A DNA stretch of 64,000 nt from Sphingopyxis sp. (GTDB lineage Bacteria > Pseudomonadota > Alphaproteobacteria > Sphingomonadales > Sphingomonadaceae), in assembly GCA_016463225.1 (NCBI GenBank), contig JAEMRT010000004.1, positions 62,001-126,000 of the forward strand. Direction: 5' to 3'. Positions 1-7,589 of the stretch are shown one piece after another; the first letter of the stretch is position 1, and each line of letters begins with the position of its first letter. The position numbers were made by a program, and so were the translations under genes. Below the pieces are notes generated by a model. The model was given only the letters and a program-made list of their open reading frames with translations, did not search any database and was not told the origin of the DNA.

Positions 1-1088
1 ATCCAGTAGCCTGCCACGCCATCTTCCCGGAGCTGGTTCCATACGGCGCGTGCCAGCTGCGTTTTCCCGATCCCCGCTTCCCCGACGAACGACAAGCTGG
101 TCGTTTCCGCGGCAAAGCAGCCGATGGCCTCGGCCAGCTCGGCATCGCGGCCGAAAAGAAGCGTCGCCATCGCTTCTTTCCCGGGTCCGGTCGCGTTGTT
201 GGCTGGTTGCCTGATATCGACCGCGCCGCGGTCCAGCGCCGCACATCTTTTTGCCGCCCGGTTTATGGGTTGCCCGTGAATAACCGCAATTCCATGCAAC
301 CGACCCCTGAATATGTCTCCTTCGGCATGCGCTACGGCGCAATTCGCCCCCTGCGCATTCAACGCTTCCACAAGCAGACCGACATCGGCAAGGGCAAGGA
401 CCTGCCGCGACCGCAGCGAGAGCCGCAACATGATGCCTTTTTCATCATGGCCCAGCCTCTCCATCTGGCCGCCTATGGGGTCGCACCAATCGCTGACGGT
501 GGCCAGAAACGCGCGAAGATCATGCTCGGCAAGGCTTTGCCAATTCTCCCGGTCGCAAAGCCGTACGAACAGGCATTGCTCGGTCTGAAGCTTGCCATCG
601 CTGTCGGCGACCCAGTTTCGGAACGAGCCCTGGCCGGTAGGCCGAGGCTCGTCAGCTCGCCGCGGCGCGGCGGCCAGCGCCAGATGCAGCCGATGCATGG
701 GTTCGCCCCAAAACAGGAATGGCTGACCGGGCACAAGTCCCTGGAGGTCGGTGCGACGCAGCCTCCCGGAGGTCCAGGCGGATCGTATCGTGAGTCCCGA
801 GGCCCGGGCGTGAGCACGCTCGGCCGCCGCCAGTGCTTCGTCCACGGCGCAGGCTTCGACAGGCCCGGCAAAGAGCAGGCCGTCCCCGCTGCTCTCAAAG
901 GGCGCAAGACCGATCTGCGCAAGCTGCCCGACAACCGCTTCGCTGCCGCGCGACAAGGTTGCAGCGGCAATTTCTCCAGCCTCGCGGCCGTGGCGGAGCG
1001 CCATATCCTCGACAGCCTTGGAAAAGCCGTTGATATCGTATCCGGCAACCAGCACCTCCTCGAAGCCAGGTACGGGCGAATACGGCAT
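1..1088 (-). CDS. Nucleotide-cyclase-like / AAA ATPase protein, N-terminal part (cut by window edge)
   Basis: The frame is open from an ATG at 1088 to the left edge, about 362 codons, with no stop, so the C-terminus is missing. Residues ~10-130 resemble a class III cyclase domain: VAGYDINGFSK carries a possible metal Asp (D18), and SSGDGLLF the second (D69). A second cyclase-like half follows around LGHDEKGIMLRL and GQPINRAAK. A P-loop ATPase domain then begins, with Walker A GEAGIGKTQ near residue 340. This order is known from large cyclase/ATPase signalling proteins that often end in TPR repeats. It starts 2 nt after the FAD-oxidoreductase stop, with AGGAATTG upstream of the ATG, so it is the distal gene of that operon. 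Whether the cyclase site is active is not clear. Function is inferred. Confidence 0.8.
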   Translation of the reverse strand, partial: MPYSPVPGFEEVLVAGYDINGFSKAVEDMALRHGREAGEIAAATLSRGSEAVVGQLAQIGLAPFESSGDGLLFAGPVEACAVDEALAAAERAHARASGLTIRSAWTSGRLRRTDLQGLVPGQPFLFWGEPMHRLHLALAAAPRRADEPRPTGQGSFRNWVADSDGKLQTEQCLFVRLCDRENWQSLAEHDLRAFLATVSDWCDPIGGQMERLGHDEKGIMLRLSLRSRQVLALADVGLLVEALNAQGANCAVAHAEGDIFRGRLHGIAVIHGQPINRAAKRCAALDRGAVDIRQPANNATGPGKEAMATLLFGRDAELAEAIGCFAAETTSLSFVGEAGIGKTQLARAVWNQLREDGVAGYW

Positions 1089-1090
1089 CG

Positions 1091-3151
1091 TCAATTCCTG
1101 TCGGTCTCGCCGTAAATGGTGCGCGGATACCCGCATATGGCCCGCGCGCACATCCGGGCCGACATGATCGCGCTCTCCACGGCGCCGCAGTCGAAATTGT
1201 GTCTTGTCCAGTCGCCCGCCAGAAACAGGTTGGCAAAGCCGCTCCCGTCGGGGGCGAGACGCGCGTCGGTCGAACCAGCCGGCGACGTGACGTAGAGTTT
1301 CGCGGGATCGGAATTTATCACCGTCACGCGCTCGCGATCGGGTTCGAGCCCGTCATCGGTCCGCCGCAATCCGGGAAATATGTCGGCCAGACGCAGGTTC
1401 ATCCACTCCTCGACGAGCTGCGCCGCCCGTCCATGCTCGCTGGCCGGTTCGTCTTCGCCCGGATCCGTCTTCGCGAGCGGCACCGCGCCGCAGAAATAGG
1501 ACAGGCTCCCGGCGCGCTCACCTGCAGCGTCGGCCTGTTCCAGCGACAACAGGAAACTCATGTCGGCCCAGGTGTCGAGCGGAAGTTCGTGGGCTGTCAT
1601 CAGCCCGCGTTCCGAGAGTCCGTCGAAGTTATCGACCCGCTCCTGCCGCCAGCATTGTGCCGCGAGCGTCGGCGCGGTCCCGGCTGTCGCCAGCATCTTG
1701 TCCCATGCCTCATTTTCATCGGCGAGCGGTCGCGCGATGATACGCAGCATGCCGGGAGGGATGGCGAGAATGCAGAGATCGAAGTCTGCTCCGGCATCAA
1801 GCCTCCTGGAATGGCTGTCCGGCGGCAGTGGGCCATGGAAGGATTCAAGATCGATGCCGGCCGTGCGAAGCGCTTCGCCGTTTTCAAGCAGGTCCCATTG
1901 GGGTTCGGTCGGCCAGCAGCGCCGCTCGGGCGCCTCGGCATGCGGTCGATAGCGGACTACAGGATCATATTCGCCCTTGGACCTGGCCTGGACCTGAAAT
2001 TCGATGGACCCCACACTGCCGAAGCCATCGGGGTACAGCGCGGTTACCTTGTGAAAGAAGTGAAAGCGGACCCCGCGCCGACGCAGCACGTCGTAATAGG
2101 GAAGGACAAAGACTTCCCCCATCCCGCCGTTCATATGGTAGAAGAGGTTGCCGTGCGACGCGAAAAGCATCCGGAAATAAGCCCGTAGCGCCGTACCAGC
2201 GGCGAAATCCTTTTGCAGCGGATCGCCATCGGTGAAGGCAAAGGCATAGCTGTAGCCGGCCAGATAGTTTCCGTTGCGAAGCACCCTCTCGCTAGCGCCA
2301 TGTCGGGATAGCCACACGCGCGCGTCATATCTGTCGATCGCCTGGAACCCTGTGGCGAAGACGCGGTCCCGGACCAGCCCGCGGACAATGACCATGGCCA
2401 GCCCCGCGAGACCGATCCAGTCGGCATTTTCAACGGGCACCAACCCGTCGTCCTTCGATGCTATCCATTGCAACGCGCCGCTCGCCGCCTCGATGACGGC
2501 CGCTTCAGACGAGGCAGCGTCCTTGCCCGGCTTCCCAAGCTCGGCCGCCGCCGCCTCGGCGGTCGCCAGCGACGCCGCCAGCACGCCAAGCTCCACCGCG
2601 TCGAATTTCGCGAAAGCTCCGGAACGCGGCGATGCCTTGCCGACAAGCGCCCCGCCAAAGGGGTCGCTTCCTTCGATCATCGCCGTAAATCCCAGCCGCG
2701 CCCACGACAGAAGGCGCCGGATGATCGTCGCTGGCGTGACCTCTTCGGGATCGATGCCCGGGATCCGTTTGTCCGCAGCCATGTCGTAGCGCGTTTCGCG
2801 CATCGGGGCGCCGGGCTCGCGTTGCATGACCGAAAAGCGGCCATATGGAAAAAAGGCATCTTCGAAACGAAGCGACAAGTCGTCAGGATGCTCGTTCCAG
2901 GCCGAGTAGAGCGGGCGAAGCTGCTGGAAGCTGTTGTGGTAGAAGCCGCCAAGGATATGCAGGCCGTGCTCCTCGTTCCGAAAACGCCTGGCGGCATTGC
3001 GCCCCGAAGCGGCCTTGCCGCCGAGGCGCCACCCCATCGCATAAACGTCGATCTCGAACCGGTCTTGCCAGTCGGGAGATTCGGTAATTTCCCATATGGC
3101 GCCGAGCGCGCCCGGCCCGCTCCCCAGCACCGCAATCTTCGTGCGTTCCAT
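1091..3151 (-). CDS. FAD/NAD(P)-binding amine-oxidase-like oxidoreductase
   Basis: The protein has 686 aa. The N-terminal Rossmann motif VLGSGPGALGA (residues ~8-18) is a dinucleotide-binding fold, followed by GWRLGGKAASGRN and a HGLHILGG segment like those of phytoene-desaturase and amine-oxidase flavoproteins. A C-terminal NLFLAGDWTRHNFDCGAVES segment is the usual second FAD contact, ending in a membrane-flavoprotein-like helix. ATG 3151 is chosen because GGGGGCGAGG lies just upstream and the Rossmann motif begins at once. An upstream in-frame start at 3211 would add 20 residues with no family support. The substrate is unknown; a carotenoid or lipid-like hydrophobic substrate is a guess. 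It is third from last in the accessory operon, between a degenerate ABC ATPase and the cyclase/ATPase gene. Confidence 0.8.
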   Translation of the reverse strand: MERTKIAVLGSGPGALGAIWEITESPDWQDRFEIDVYAMGWRLGGKAASGRNAARRFRNEEHGLHILGGFYHNSFQQLRPLYSAWNEHPDDLSLRFEDAFFPYGRFSVMQREPGAPMRETRYDMAADKRIPGIDPEEVTPATIIRRLLSWARLGFTAMIEGSDPFGGALVGKASPRSGAFAKFDAVELGVLAASLATAEAAAAELGKPGKDAASSEAAVIEAASGALQWIASKDDGLVPVENADWIGLAGLAMVIVRGLVRDRVFATGFQAIDRYDARVWLSRHGASERVLRNGNYLAGYSYAFAFTDGDPLQKDFAAGTALRAYFRMLFASHGNLFYHMNGGMGEVFVLPYYDVLRRRGVRFHFFHKVTALYPDGFGSVGSIEFQVQARSKGEYDPVVRYRPHAEAPERRCWPTEPQWDLLENGEALRTAGIDLESFHGPLPPDSHSRRLDAGADFDLCILAIPPGMLRIIARPLADENEAWDKMLATAGTAPTLAAQCWRQERVDNFDGLSERGLMTAHELPLDTWADMSFLLSLEQADAAGERAGSLSYFCGAVPLAKTDPGEDEPASEHGRAAQLVEEWMNLRLADIFPGLRRTDDGLEPDRERVTVINSDPAKLYVTSPAGSTDARLAPDGSGFANLFLAGDWTRHNFDCGAVESAIMSARMCARAICGYPRTIYGETDRN

Positions 3152-3253
3152 CCTCGCCCCCTGTTTCCTAGCTAATATGTTTCCGGCCCTGCAGAAAGCG
3201 CGAATAGGCACCGGGACGAGGTATCATGCGCCCGCTCCCGGCAAACGTCGCTG

Positions 3254-3910
3254 TCATGGCGCCGTCAACCGCAGCACGGCATCGGCCGCCGCGAGCATTC
3301 GGCGATCTTCCGATGCACCGATCACGATCGCGTGACGGTCGTGCGCATAGGACCGCAGCAGCGTCGCGACCCCGACCGCATCATGGTCGAGCATGCCCCT
3401 CGTCGGGTCGTCCGCCAGCACGATGAGCGGTTCGGAGCAAAGCGCCTGGACGATAACCATTCGCCGTAAGTCGACCGACCCGAACTCCGCAGGCAAGCCA
3501 TCCAGAAGATGAGCCATGCCGAGGAGGGAGGCCATCGCTTCACCTTGCCGGATCGCCTCCGGCTGTTCGCGAAGGGCTGCGACCATTTTCAGATTTTCCC
3601 GGAACGTCAGGAGCGGCACGAAGCCACTGTCGGGCCCTATCGTCGCGATGTGACGCGCGCGCCATCGTTGCGCCCCGGCGGGATCCAGCGCCGACAGTCG
3701 CTCATCGCCGAAAAATATATCGCCGCGAGCCGCGGCTACGGTGAGCGACAGGATGGAAATCAGACTGGACTTGCCGGATCCCCGCCCCCCCGAGACGACG
3801 TGAAACATCCCGGCCGTAAAGGTCGCGGTGACCGGCGAAAGAACGCACCGGATTTCCTCACCCTCGCGGACCAGCTGGCTGACCCTCTCGACCCGCAGAT
3901 GCGTCGTCAT
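3254..3910 (-). CDS. ABC-type ATPase with degenerate signature motif
   Basis: The 218-aa protein is the length of a lone ABC ATPase domain. Walker A GGRGSGKSS is intact (residues ~41-49) and the Q-loop region is recognisable. The usual LSGGQ signature is replaced by FGSVDLRRM. Walker B reads LIVLADDPTRG, so the catalytic Glu position is Asp. The His-switch region (IVIGASEDRR) has no obvious His. These changes suggest ATP binding with weak or no hydrolysis, or a regulatory role. The order resembles LolD/MacB-type ATPases (two switches after TFRENL), but no permease gene is adjacent. It is 24 nt downstream of the secreted-protein gene and 102 nt upstream of the oxidoreductase, on the same strand. 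Confidence 0.75.
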   Translation of the reverse strand: MTTHLRVERVSQLVREGEEIRCVLSPVTATFTAGMFHVVSGGRGSGKSSLISILSLTVAAARGDIFFGDERLSALDPAGAQRWRARHIATIGPDSGFVPLLTFRENLKMVAALREQPEAIRQGEAMASLLGMAHLLDGLPAEFGSVDLRRMVIVQALCSEPLIVLADDPTRGMLDHDAVGVATLLRSYAHDRHAIVIGASEDRRMLAAADAVLRLTAP

Positions 3911-3934
3911 CCTGCGAACTCGCGCCCCTCGCCT

Positions 3935-5191
3935 TCAATTGCGACTGTTGTAGTAGGACGTGATCGCCGACGCCTTTGTGGGCGGCGTGAAAGTGATGCC
4001 GATCAGGGCTTTCGTATCGTCGTCGATACCTTTCCCGGTCACGCGGCCAAGCGTTGCGGTCGCCCAGATGCCGTTGCTGATCCGGAAATTGGCGCTCCCG
4101 AGAAACCGCCAGTAGTTCCGGTCCTCTTCGTCGGGCAAAACGGCATTCTGGCGGTTCCAGCCCGCCTGCAGGCTCCAGCGGAGTCGCTCGGTCCGCTTGG
4201 GGTCGTCGGAGGGAACCGACTCGATGCCGCCCACAAGCGAGAGCGCGTTGCGCTTGCCCTGGGGAAGGAAGGCGTCGTCGTAGATCGTCTCCCTCAGCGT
4301 ATAGCGAACATGCGCCAGTGCCCGGATATGCAGCGCGCCCAGCGGACCCTCCTCGCGGGCGGCAGAGCGTCCGAGCACGCCCGTCGCAAACGTTGCCCAC
4401 AAAATCGTGCCCGATGACTCCAGGCCCCGCAGCTTTCCGGGTTCACCCGACATCCGGACCCCGACGCCGGCGTCGAGCGAGGAGCGCGCCACCATGCGTT
4501 TGGCTTGCTGCGTCACGCATTCGGCATAGGCTTTGCCGATCTCGGTTTCTTTCGCTTTGGCGAATTCGGCATATTTGGCCTCGGCGGCCACTTGCCGGTC
4601 GCCGAGCGGGAGAGGCTCGATGGCCGCGGCGACGAAGGCCTCTGCTTCCTTGAAATGACGACCGACCGCACCTGTCACGATGCACGTGTCGAAGTCGGCA
4701 TCATAAAGCCGGTCCTGGGCGTCGAGCAGCTTGGCGCTGAGCGAGGCTACAAAGGATGACGGCTTGCCCGTGCCCTTGTCGCCTTCGCTGACGGCAAGAC
4801 CGACCTTTGTCCGCGCGGCAATCCGTCCGAGTGCGGACTGGCGACGATAGTCCCAAAGGCTGGTGGGCGCGGTCGACAACAGCCAATATGGCGAGAAGTC
4901 GATCGCGACGGCGGGCGCTGCATCGCCCGACCCTATCCCGCTGAGGACGTTGATCCCGAATTTGCGCAGCGAGTCGACGCGCGTGATCTGGTCGTTGGTC
5001 ACGCCGATCAGCGGCAGCACCGGGGAGTTCGGCGAGTCATACGAGAATTCGAAGAGCGAATCGTCGAGCGCCGCATCCTTGAGGATGGTAACAATTTGCT
5101 CGGCATCGGCGGCGGGCTGCTGCGCATTGGCCGGGGGCGCCGCGAAGACGGCGAGCGCGACCGGGACGATCGACAGTTGGCAGGAACGCAT
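3935..5191 (-). CDS. Secreted protein of unknown function (418 aa)
   Basis: The protein starts with a clear Sec signal peptide (MRSCQLSIVPVALAVF, Ala-rich, cleavage near ANA-QQ at residue ~23). ATG 5191 has GAGGAGA eight bases upstream; a longer open frame to 5410 overlaps the upstream gene and is Arg-rich out-of-frame sequence. No domain is recognised. The C-terminal half alternates aromatic and polar residues (RWSLQAGWNRQ, YWRFLGSANFRI, IWATATLGRV), as in an outer-membrane beta-barrel. It ends ITSYYNSRN without the typical terminal Phe. It probably sits in the outer membrane or periplasm. The gene is 11 nt after the 145-aa gene and 24 nt before the ABC ATPase gene, so it is translated from the same operon. 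Confidence 0.7.
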   Translation of the reverse strand: MRSCQLSIVPVALAVFAAPPANAQQPAADAEQIVTILKDAALDDSLFEFSYDSPNSPVLPLIGVTNDQITRVDSLRKFGINVLSGIGSGDAAPAVAIDFSPYWLLSTAPTSLWDYRRQSALGRIAARTKVGLAVSEGDKGTGKPSSFVASLSAKLLDAQDRLYDADFDTCIVTGAVGRHFKEAEAFVAAAIEPLPLGDRQVAAEAKYAEFAKAKETEIGKAYAECVTQQAKRMVARSSLDAGVGVRMSGEPGKLRGLESSGTILWATFATGVLGRSAAREEGPLGALHIRALAHVRYTLRETIYDDAFLPQGKRNALSLVGGIESVPSDDPKRTERLRWSLQAGWNRQNAVLPDEEDRNYWRFLGSANFRISNGIWATATLGRVTGKGIDDDTKALIGITFTPPTKASAITSYYNSRN

Positions 5192-5202
5192 CGGGATTCT
5201 CC

Positions 5203-5640
5203 TCACGCGAAGGTGATGATGTCGAAGCCCATCGCCACCGATTTGCCGGTGGGAAAGGAGCGGAGCGCGGTGCAGAGCCAACCGTCGGGATCGAGCGGCA
5301 GTGACGTGCCTTCGTCGTCGCACACCGGCAATGGCGTCCCGCTGCGGACAACGCGTATGCACCAGCCCCATTTGTCGTCGGGCGCGCCGGGAGCTTTCGC
5401 GGCGCCGCACGCGAAGAGCAGCGACGGCGGATTGTTCGACGTGGGCGCGCTCCTGAGCGTGGCGACATTCGCGGCGCTGATCGCGGCGATCGCGAAGGGG
5501 CCGCCGGTAGCAAAGGGAATATCGATGTCCGGACCCGGGAGCATCAGTCGCAGCATCGGGCTCATGACGAAAGGCCGGAGCGTGCGCACCTGAAGTTCAA
5601 CCGCACCCGCACCCACTTGCCAGACCTTATAGCGCGACAT
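5203..5640 (-). CDS. Hypothetical protein (145 aa), first gene of accessory operon
   Basis: No family is recognised. The protein has no signal peptide and no membrane segment. It is rich in Pro, Ala and Gly, with three Cys and Trp-containing turns (KWGWCIRV, DPDGWLCTAL), and looks globular and cytoplasmic. GGAGGGGAAG lies upstream of ATG 5640, a strong ribosome binding site. As the first gene of a five-gene minus-strand run, divergent from a Crp-family regulator, it should be the best marker gene for the operon. The start is well supported. The function is unknown. Confidence 0.65.
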   Translation of the reverse strand: MSRYKVWQVGAGAVELQVRTLRPFVMSPMLRLMLPGPDIDIPFATGGPFAIAAISAANVATLRSAPTSNNPPSLLFACGAAKAPGAPDDKWGWCIRVVRSGTPLPVCDDEGTSLPLDPDGWLCTALRSFPTGKSVAMGFDIITFA

Positions 5641-5657
5641 GTCTCTTCCCCTCCAAT

Positions 5658-5679
5658 GGATGCGGAGATCTCTGCATCC
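5658..5679. promoter_or_regulatory. Near-perfect 22-bp palindrome in divergent promoter region
   Basis: Arms GGATGC and GCATCC flank the core GAGATCTC; one base pair of the full 22-bp symmetry is broken. It lies 18 bp upstream of the first accessory-operon gene and ~85 bp upstream of the crp-like gene. Position and symmetry suggest an operator for a dimeric regulator. The sequence is not the usual Crp or Fnr consensus. Confidence 0.35.
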
Positions 5680-5719
5680 GGACCGGGGGCAATGTCGGTC
5701 ACGCGCCGCACAGCGATCT

Positions 5720-5735
5720 TGTGCTTTTCAGCACA
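5720..5735. promoter_or_regulatory. Crp-like inverted repeat TGTGC-N6-GCACA
   Basis: The half sites TGTGC and GCACA are spaced by 6 bp, the same geometry as the classical Crp site (TGTGA-N6-TCACA). The centre is ~35 bp upstream of the crp-like ATG at 5763, a position fitting autoregulation or control of the divergent operon. Binding is inferred, not shown. Confidence 0.4.
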
Positions 5736-5762
5736 TTCGCGCACTAGGGAACGGGGGATGGA

Positions 5763-6455
5763 ATGCAGCAATCCAGTGCGCGAGTGCCGATATCGGAGAC
5801 AATCGTCCCGGACGAAATACGCGACATTCTGCTGGCGCATGCGCGGCCCGTGCGGGCGCGCAAGGGACATATCCTCATCGCCGCCGGCCTCGACGCCAAA
5901 GATGTCTTCCTCGTTCTCGAGGGCCGGGTTCAGGTCACGTTGTTGTCGCCGCAAGGTCGCGAGACGATCATTCGGGAAATCGGTCCGGGCCAGATTTTCG
6001 GCGAGTTGGCGGCGATCGACGGCGAAGTGCGCTCAGCCAATGTCACCGCGGTCGAACCGAGCCACATCGCGATGCTCGCCGGCCCCACCTTTCTGGAGCT
6101 GATCGGGTCGAACGATGCCCTCGCGCGGTGGATCGCGCTGCATCTTACCACGCAGATCCGCTTTCTCACCGCTCGCATCTATGAGCTGTCGACCATGTCC
6201 GTTGGCAGCCGGCTACAATGCGAACTCATGCGCCTGTGCATCGAGCATGGGATCGAGAACGATCAGGCGATTATCGAGAATGCGCCCACGCACGCCGACC
6301 TGGCAGCGCGGATCGGAACGAACCGGGAGTCCGTCACGCGCGAACTGGGGCTGCTTGCAGAGGAAGCAATCGTCTATCAGTCGGGCCGCCGCCTGCACAT
6401 TTTGTCCGTCGGCAAATTGGGAACGCTCGTCCGGCGCCTGGCCGCTCACGGCTGA
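5763..6455 (+). CDS. Crp/Fnr-family transcriptional regulator
   Basis: The protein has 230 aa. A cyclic-nucleotide-binding-type beta-barrel covers residues ~20-125 (GRVQVTLLSPQGRETIIREI, then FGELAAIDG, the usual phosphate-cassette position). A long dimerisation helix follows. A winged HTH lies at ~170-205 (THADLAARIGTNRESVTREL). There is no N-terminal Cys cluster, so it is not an oxygen-sensing FNR. The FGELAAIDGEVRSA segment keeps the Glu and the Arg-Ser that contact the cNMP phosphate in Crp (FGELALLYxxPRxA pattern). This fits the cyclase-like gene at the end of the divergent operon, suggesting a possible local cNMP circuit. The first ATG is used, and a candidate operator lies just upstream. 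Confidence 0.88.
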   Translation: MQQSSARVPISETIVPDEIRDILLAHARPVRARKGHILIAAGLDAKDVFLVLEGRVQVTLLSPQGRETIIREIGPGQIFGELAAIDGEVRSANVTAVEPSHIAMLAGPTFLELIGSNDALARWIALHLTTQIRFLTARIYELSTMSVGSRLQCELMRLCIEHGIENDQAIIENAPTHADLAARIGTNRESVTRELGLLAEEAIVYQSGRRLHILSVGKLGTLVRRLAAHG

Positions 6456-6479
6456 CCCGCCGGCGAGGCGCGCGCCTGC

Positions 6480-6731
6480 AGTCTGACGGTGCGCGAGGAA
6501 CCCTATGCGATCGACCAGTGGCAGGCCGATGCGGAAAGCGGCCGCCTGACCGAAAGCTTTGCTTGCGGCACCGCGGCGGTGGTGACCCCGGTGGGCAAGG
6601 ACACACGCGGGCAGGACAGCTTGACCATCGGCGCCGACGGTCCGGGCCAGATCACCGCAAGGCTCAAGGACAAGCTGGTCGACATCCAGCGCGGCCACGC
6701 TGCCGATCCGCACGGCTGGGTGACGCGGCCC
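6480..6731 (+). pseudogene. ilvE: Remnant of branched-chain amino acid aminotransferase gene (3' end only)
   Basis: One frame reads REEPYAIDQWQADAESG, then FACGTAAVVTPVGK and QRGHAADPHGWV. These are the conserved C-terminal motifs of class IV PLP branched-chain aminotransferases (IlvE). Only about 80 of the usual ~360 residues are present. The PLP lysine and substrate domains are absent, and no start with a ribosome binding site precedes the fragment. The frame also runs through the normal stop region into the tRNA-Gln sequence. It is a relic, probably a copied or imported fragment of an ilvE-tRNA-Gln junction. The intact ilvE must be elsewhere. Confidence 0.7.
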
Positions 6732-6778
6732 CAAGGGCTGCGGCCGAGGCGCTATAGAGCGCCGTCGCACCGGCCCGT

Positions 6779-6852
6779 TGGGACGTCGCCAAGTGGTAAG
6801 CAGCGGCTTTTGATGCCGCCATTCGCAGGTTCGAATCCTGCCGCCCCAGCCA
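6779..6852 (+). tRNA. tRNA-Gln(TTG)-like, probably degenerate copy
   Basis: The anticodon arm (GCGGC, loop TTTTGAT, GCCGC; anticodon TTG), the T arm (GCAGG, TTCGAAT, CCTGC) and the encoded CCA end are intact. Two defects are visible. The D stem 3' strand is GC instead of GGC, a one-base deletion. The acceptor stem also pairs A5 with C68 (TGGGACG against CGCCCCA). It directly follows the ilvE remnant. It is probably a tRNA pseudogene, though a charged product cannot be excluded from sequence alone. Confidence 0.6.
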
Positions 6853-6949
6853 GCCGAATCTTCGAAGATTCAGCTGAAAACCAAGGGTTGCCGGTGCGAA
6901 AGAGGCCGCCCTGTTCGCGGCGGAAAAAATCGCCTATCCCGGGATCGCA

Positions 6950-7567
6950 ATGGAACCGAAGCGCCGCGGAAAATTACGGACCAACGATCCCCAGGGAACC
7001 CGTGGGCGCATATTGGACGCCGCTGCCGGGTCGTTTCAGGCGCGCGGCTACCACGACACGTCGGTGCAGGACGTCAAGCGGCTCGCCGCGGTAACCAGTG
7101 GGGCGTTCCATCACCATTTCGATTCGAAGAAGGCGCTCGGGCTGGCTGTGGTGCGCGAACGGGTGGCCGATGCCTTGCGCGAGGCCTGGCTCGATCCGGT
7201 GCTGGCGGCGCCAACCGTTGCCGATGGCGTGTTGGCTGCCATGGGAGCCACCAGTGGAGAGCTTCGCGATCAAGGCTTCGTGCGCGGCTGCCCCGTCAAC
7301 AACCTTGCCGTCGAACTGGCTTTTTCGGATTCCGATTTCCGCGCCGCGTTGCAACTTATCTTCGCCGACTGGCAAAAGACGATCGCGGCACGGCTTGCTG
7401 CCGAACCGACCCCGGTCATTTTCGCCGGAATCGCCGCCGAAGACCTCGCAGGATTTATCGTCGCGGCCTATTCGGGCGCGATGACGATGTCGAAAGCGGA
7501 ACAGTCGCCCGACCGGCTCGACGCCACCGTCGCGATATTGATGCGGCTGTTGCGTCCAGCGCCCTGA
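6950..7567 (+). CDS. TetR/AcrR-family transcriptional regulator
   Basis: The protein has 205 aa. The N-terminal HTH (residues ~16-62) includes RILDAAAGSFQARGYHDTSV and AVTSGAFHHHFDSKKALG, the classical TetR DNA-binding signature. The C-terminal ligand-binding domain resembles the LmrA/YxaF group (FVRGCPVNNLAVELA with CP-N-L motif), whose members control efflux or detoxification genes. The likely targets are not obvious: the downstream genes are convergent (7590 onward, minus), and the upstream side is the ilvE/tRNA relic. It may be a lone remnant regulator. The first ATG lacks a strong Shine-Dalgarno, so the start is moderately certain. Confidence 0.85.
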   Translation: MEPKRRGKLRTNDPQGTRGRILDAAAGSFQARGYHDTSVQDVKRLAAVTSGAFHHHFDSKKALGLAVVRERVADALREAWLDPVLAAPTVADGVLAAMGATSGELRDQGFVRGCPVNNLAVELAFSDSDFRAALQLIFADWQKTIAARLAAEPTPVIFAGIAAEDLAGFIVAAYSGAMTMSKAEQSPDRLDATVAILMRLLRPAP

Positions 7568-7589
7568 GGCCAATGCAGGAGCAGCGCAG

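Noticed and set aside
207-1115. Long open frame on the plus strand in the first kilobase
   Set aside because: The opposite strand encodes a continuous cyclase/ATPase protein with clear Walker A and GDG motifs; the plus frame is its antisense and matches nothing.
4443-4685. Extra small genes inside the 418-aa protein gene
   Set aside because: Shadow frames with Arg-rich translations and no ribosome binding site.
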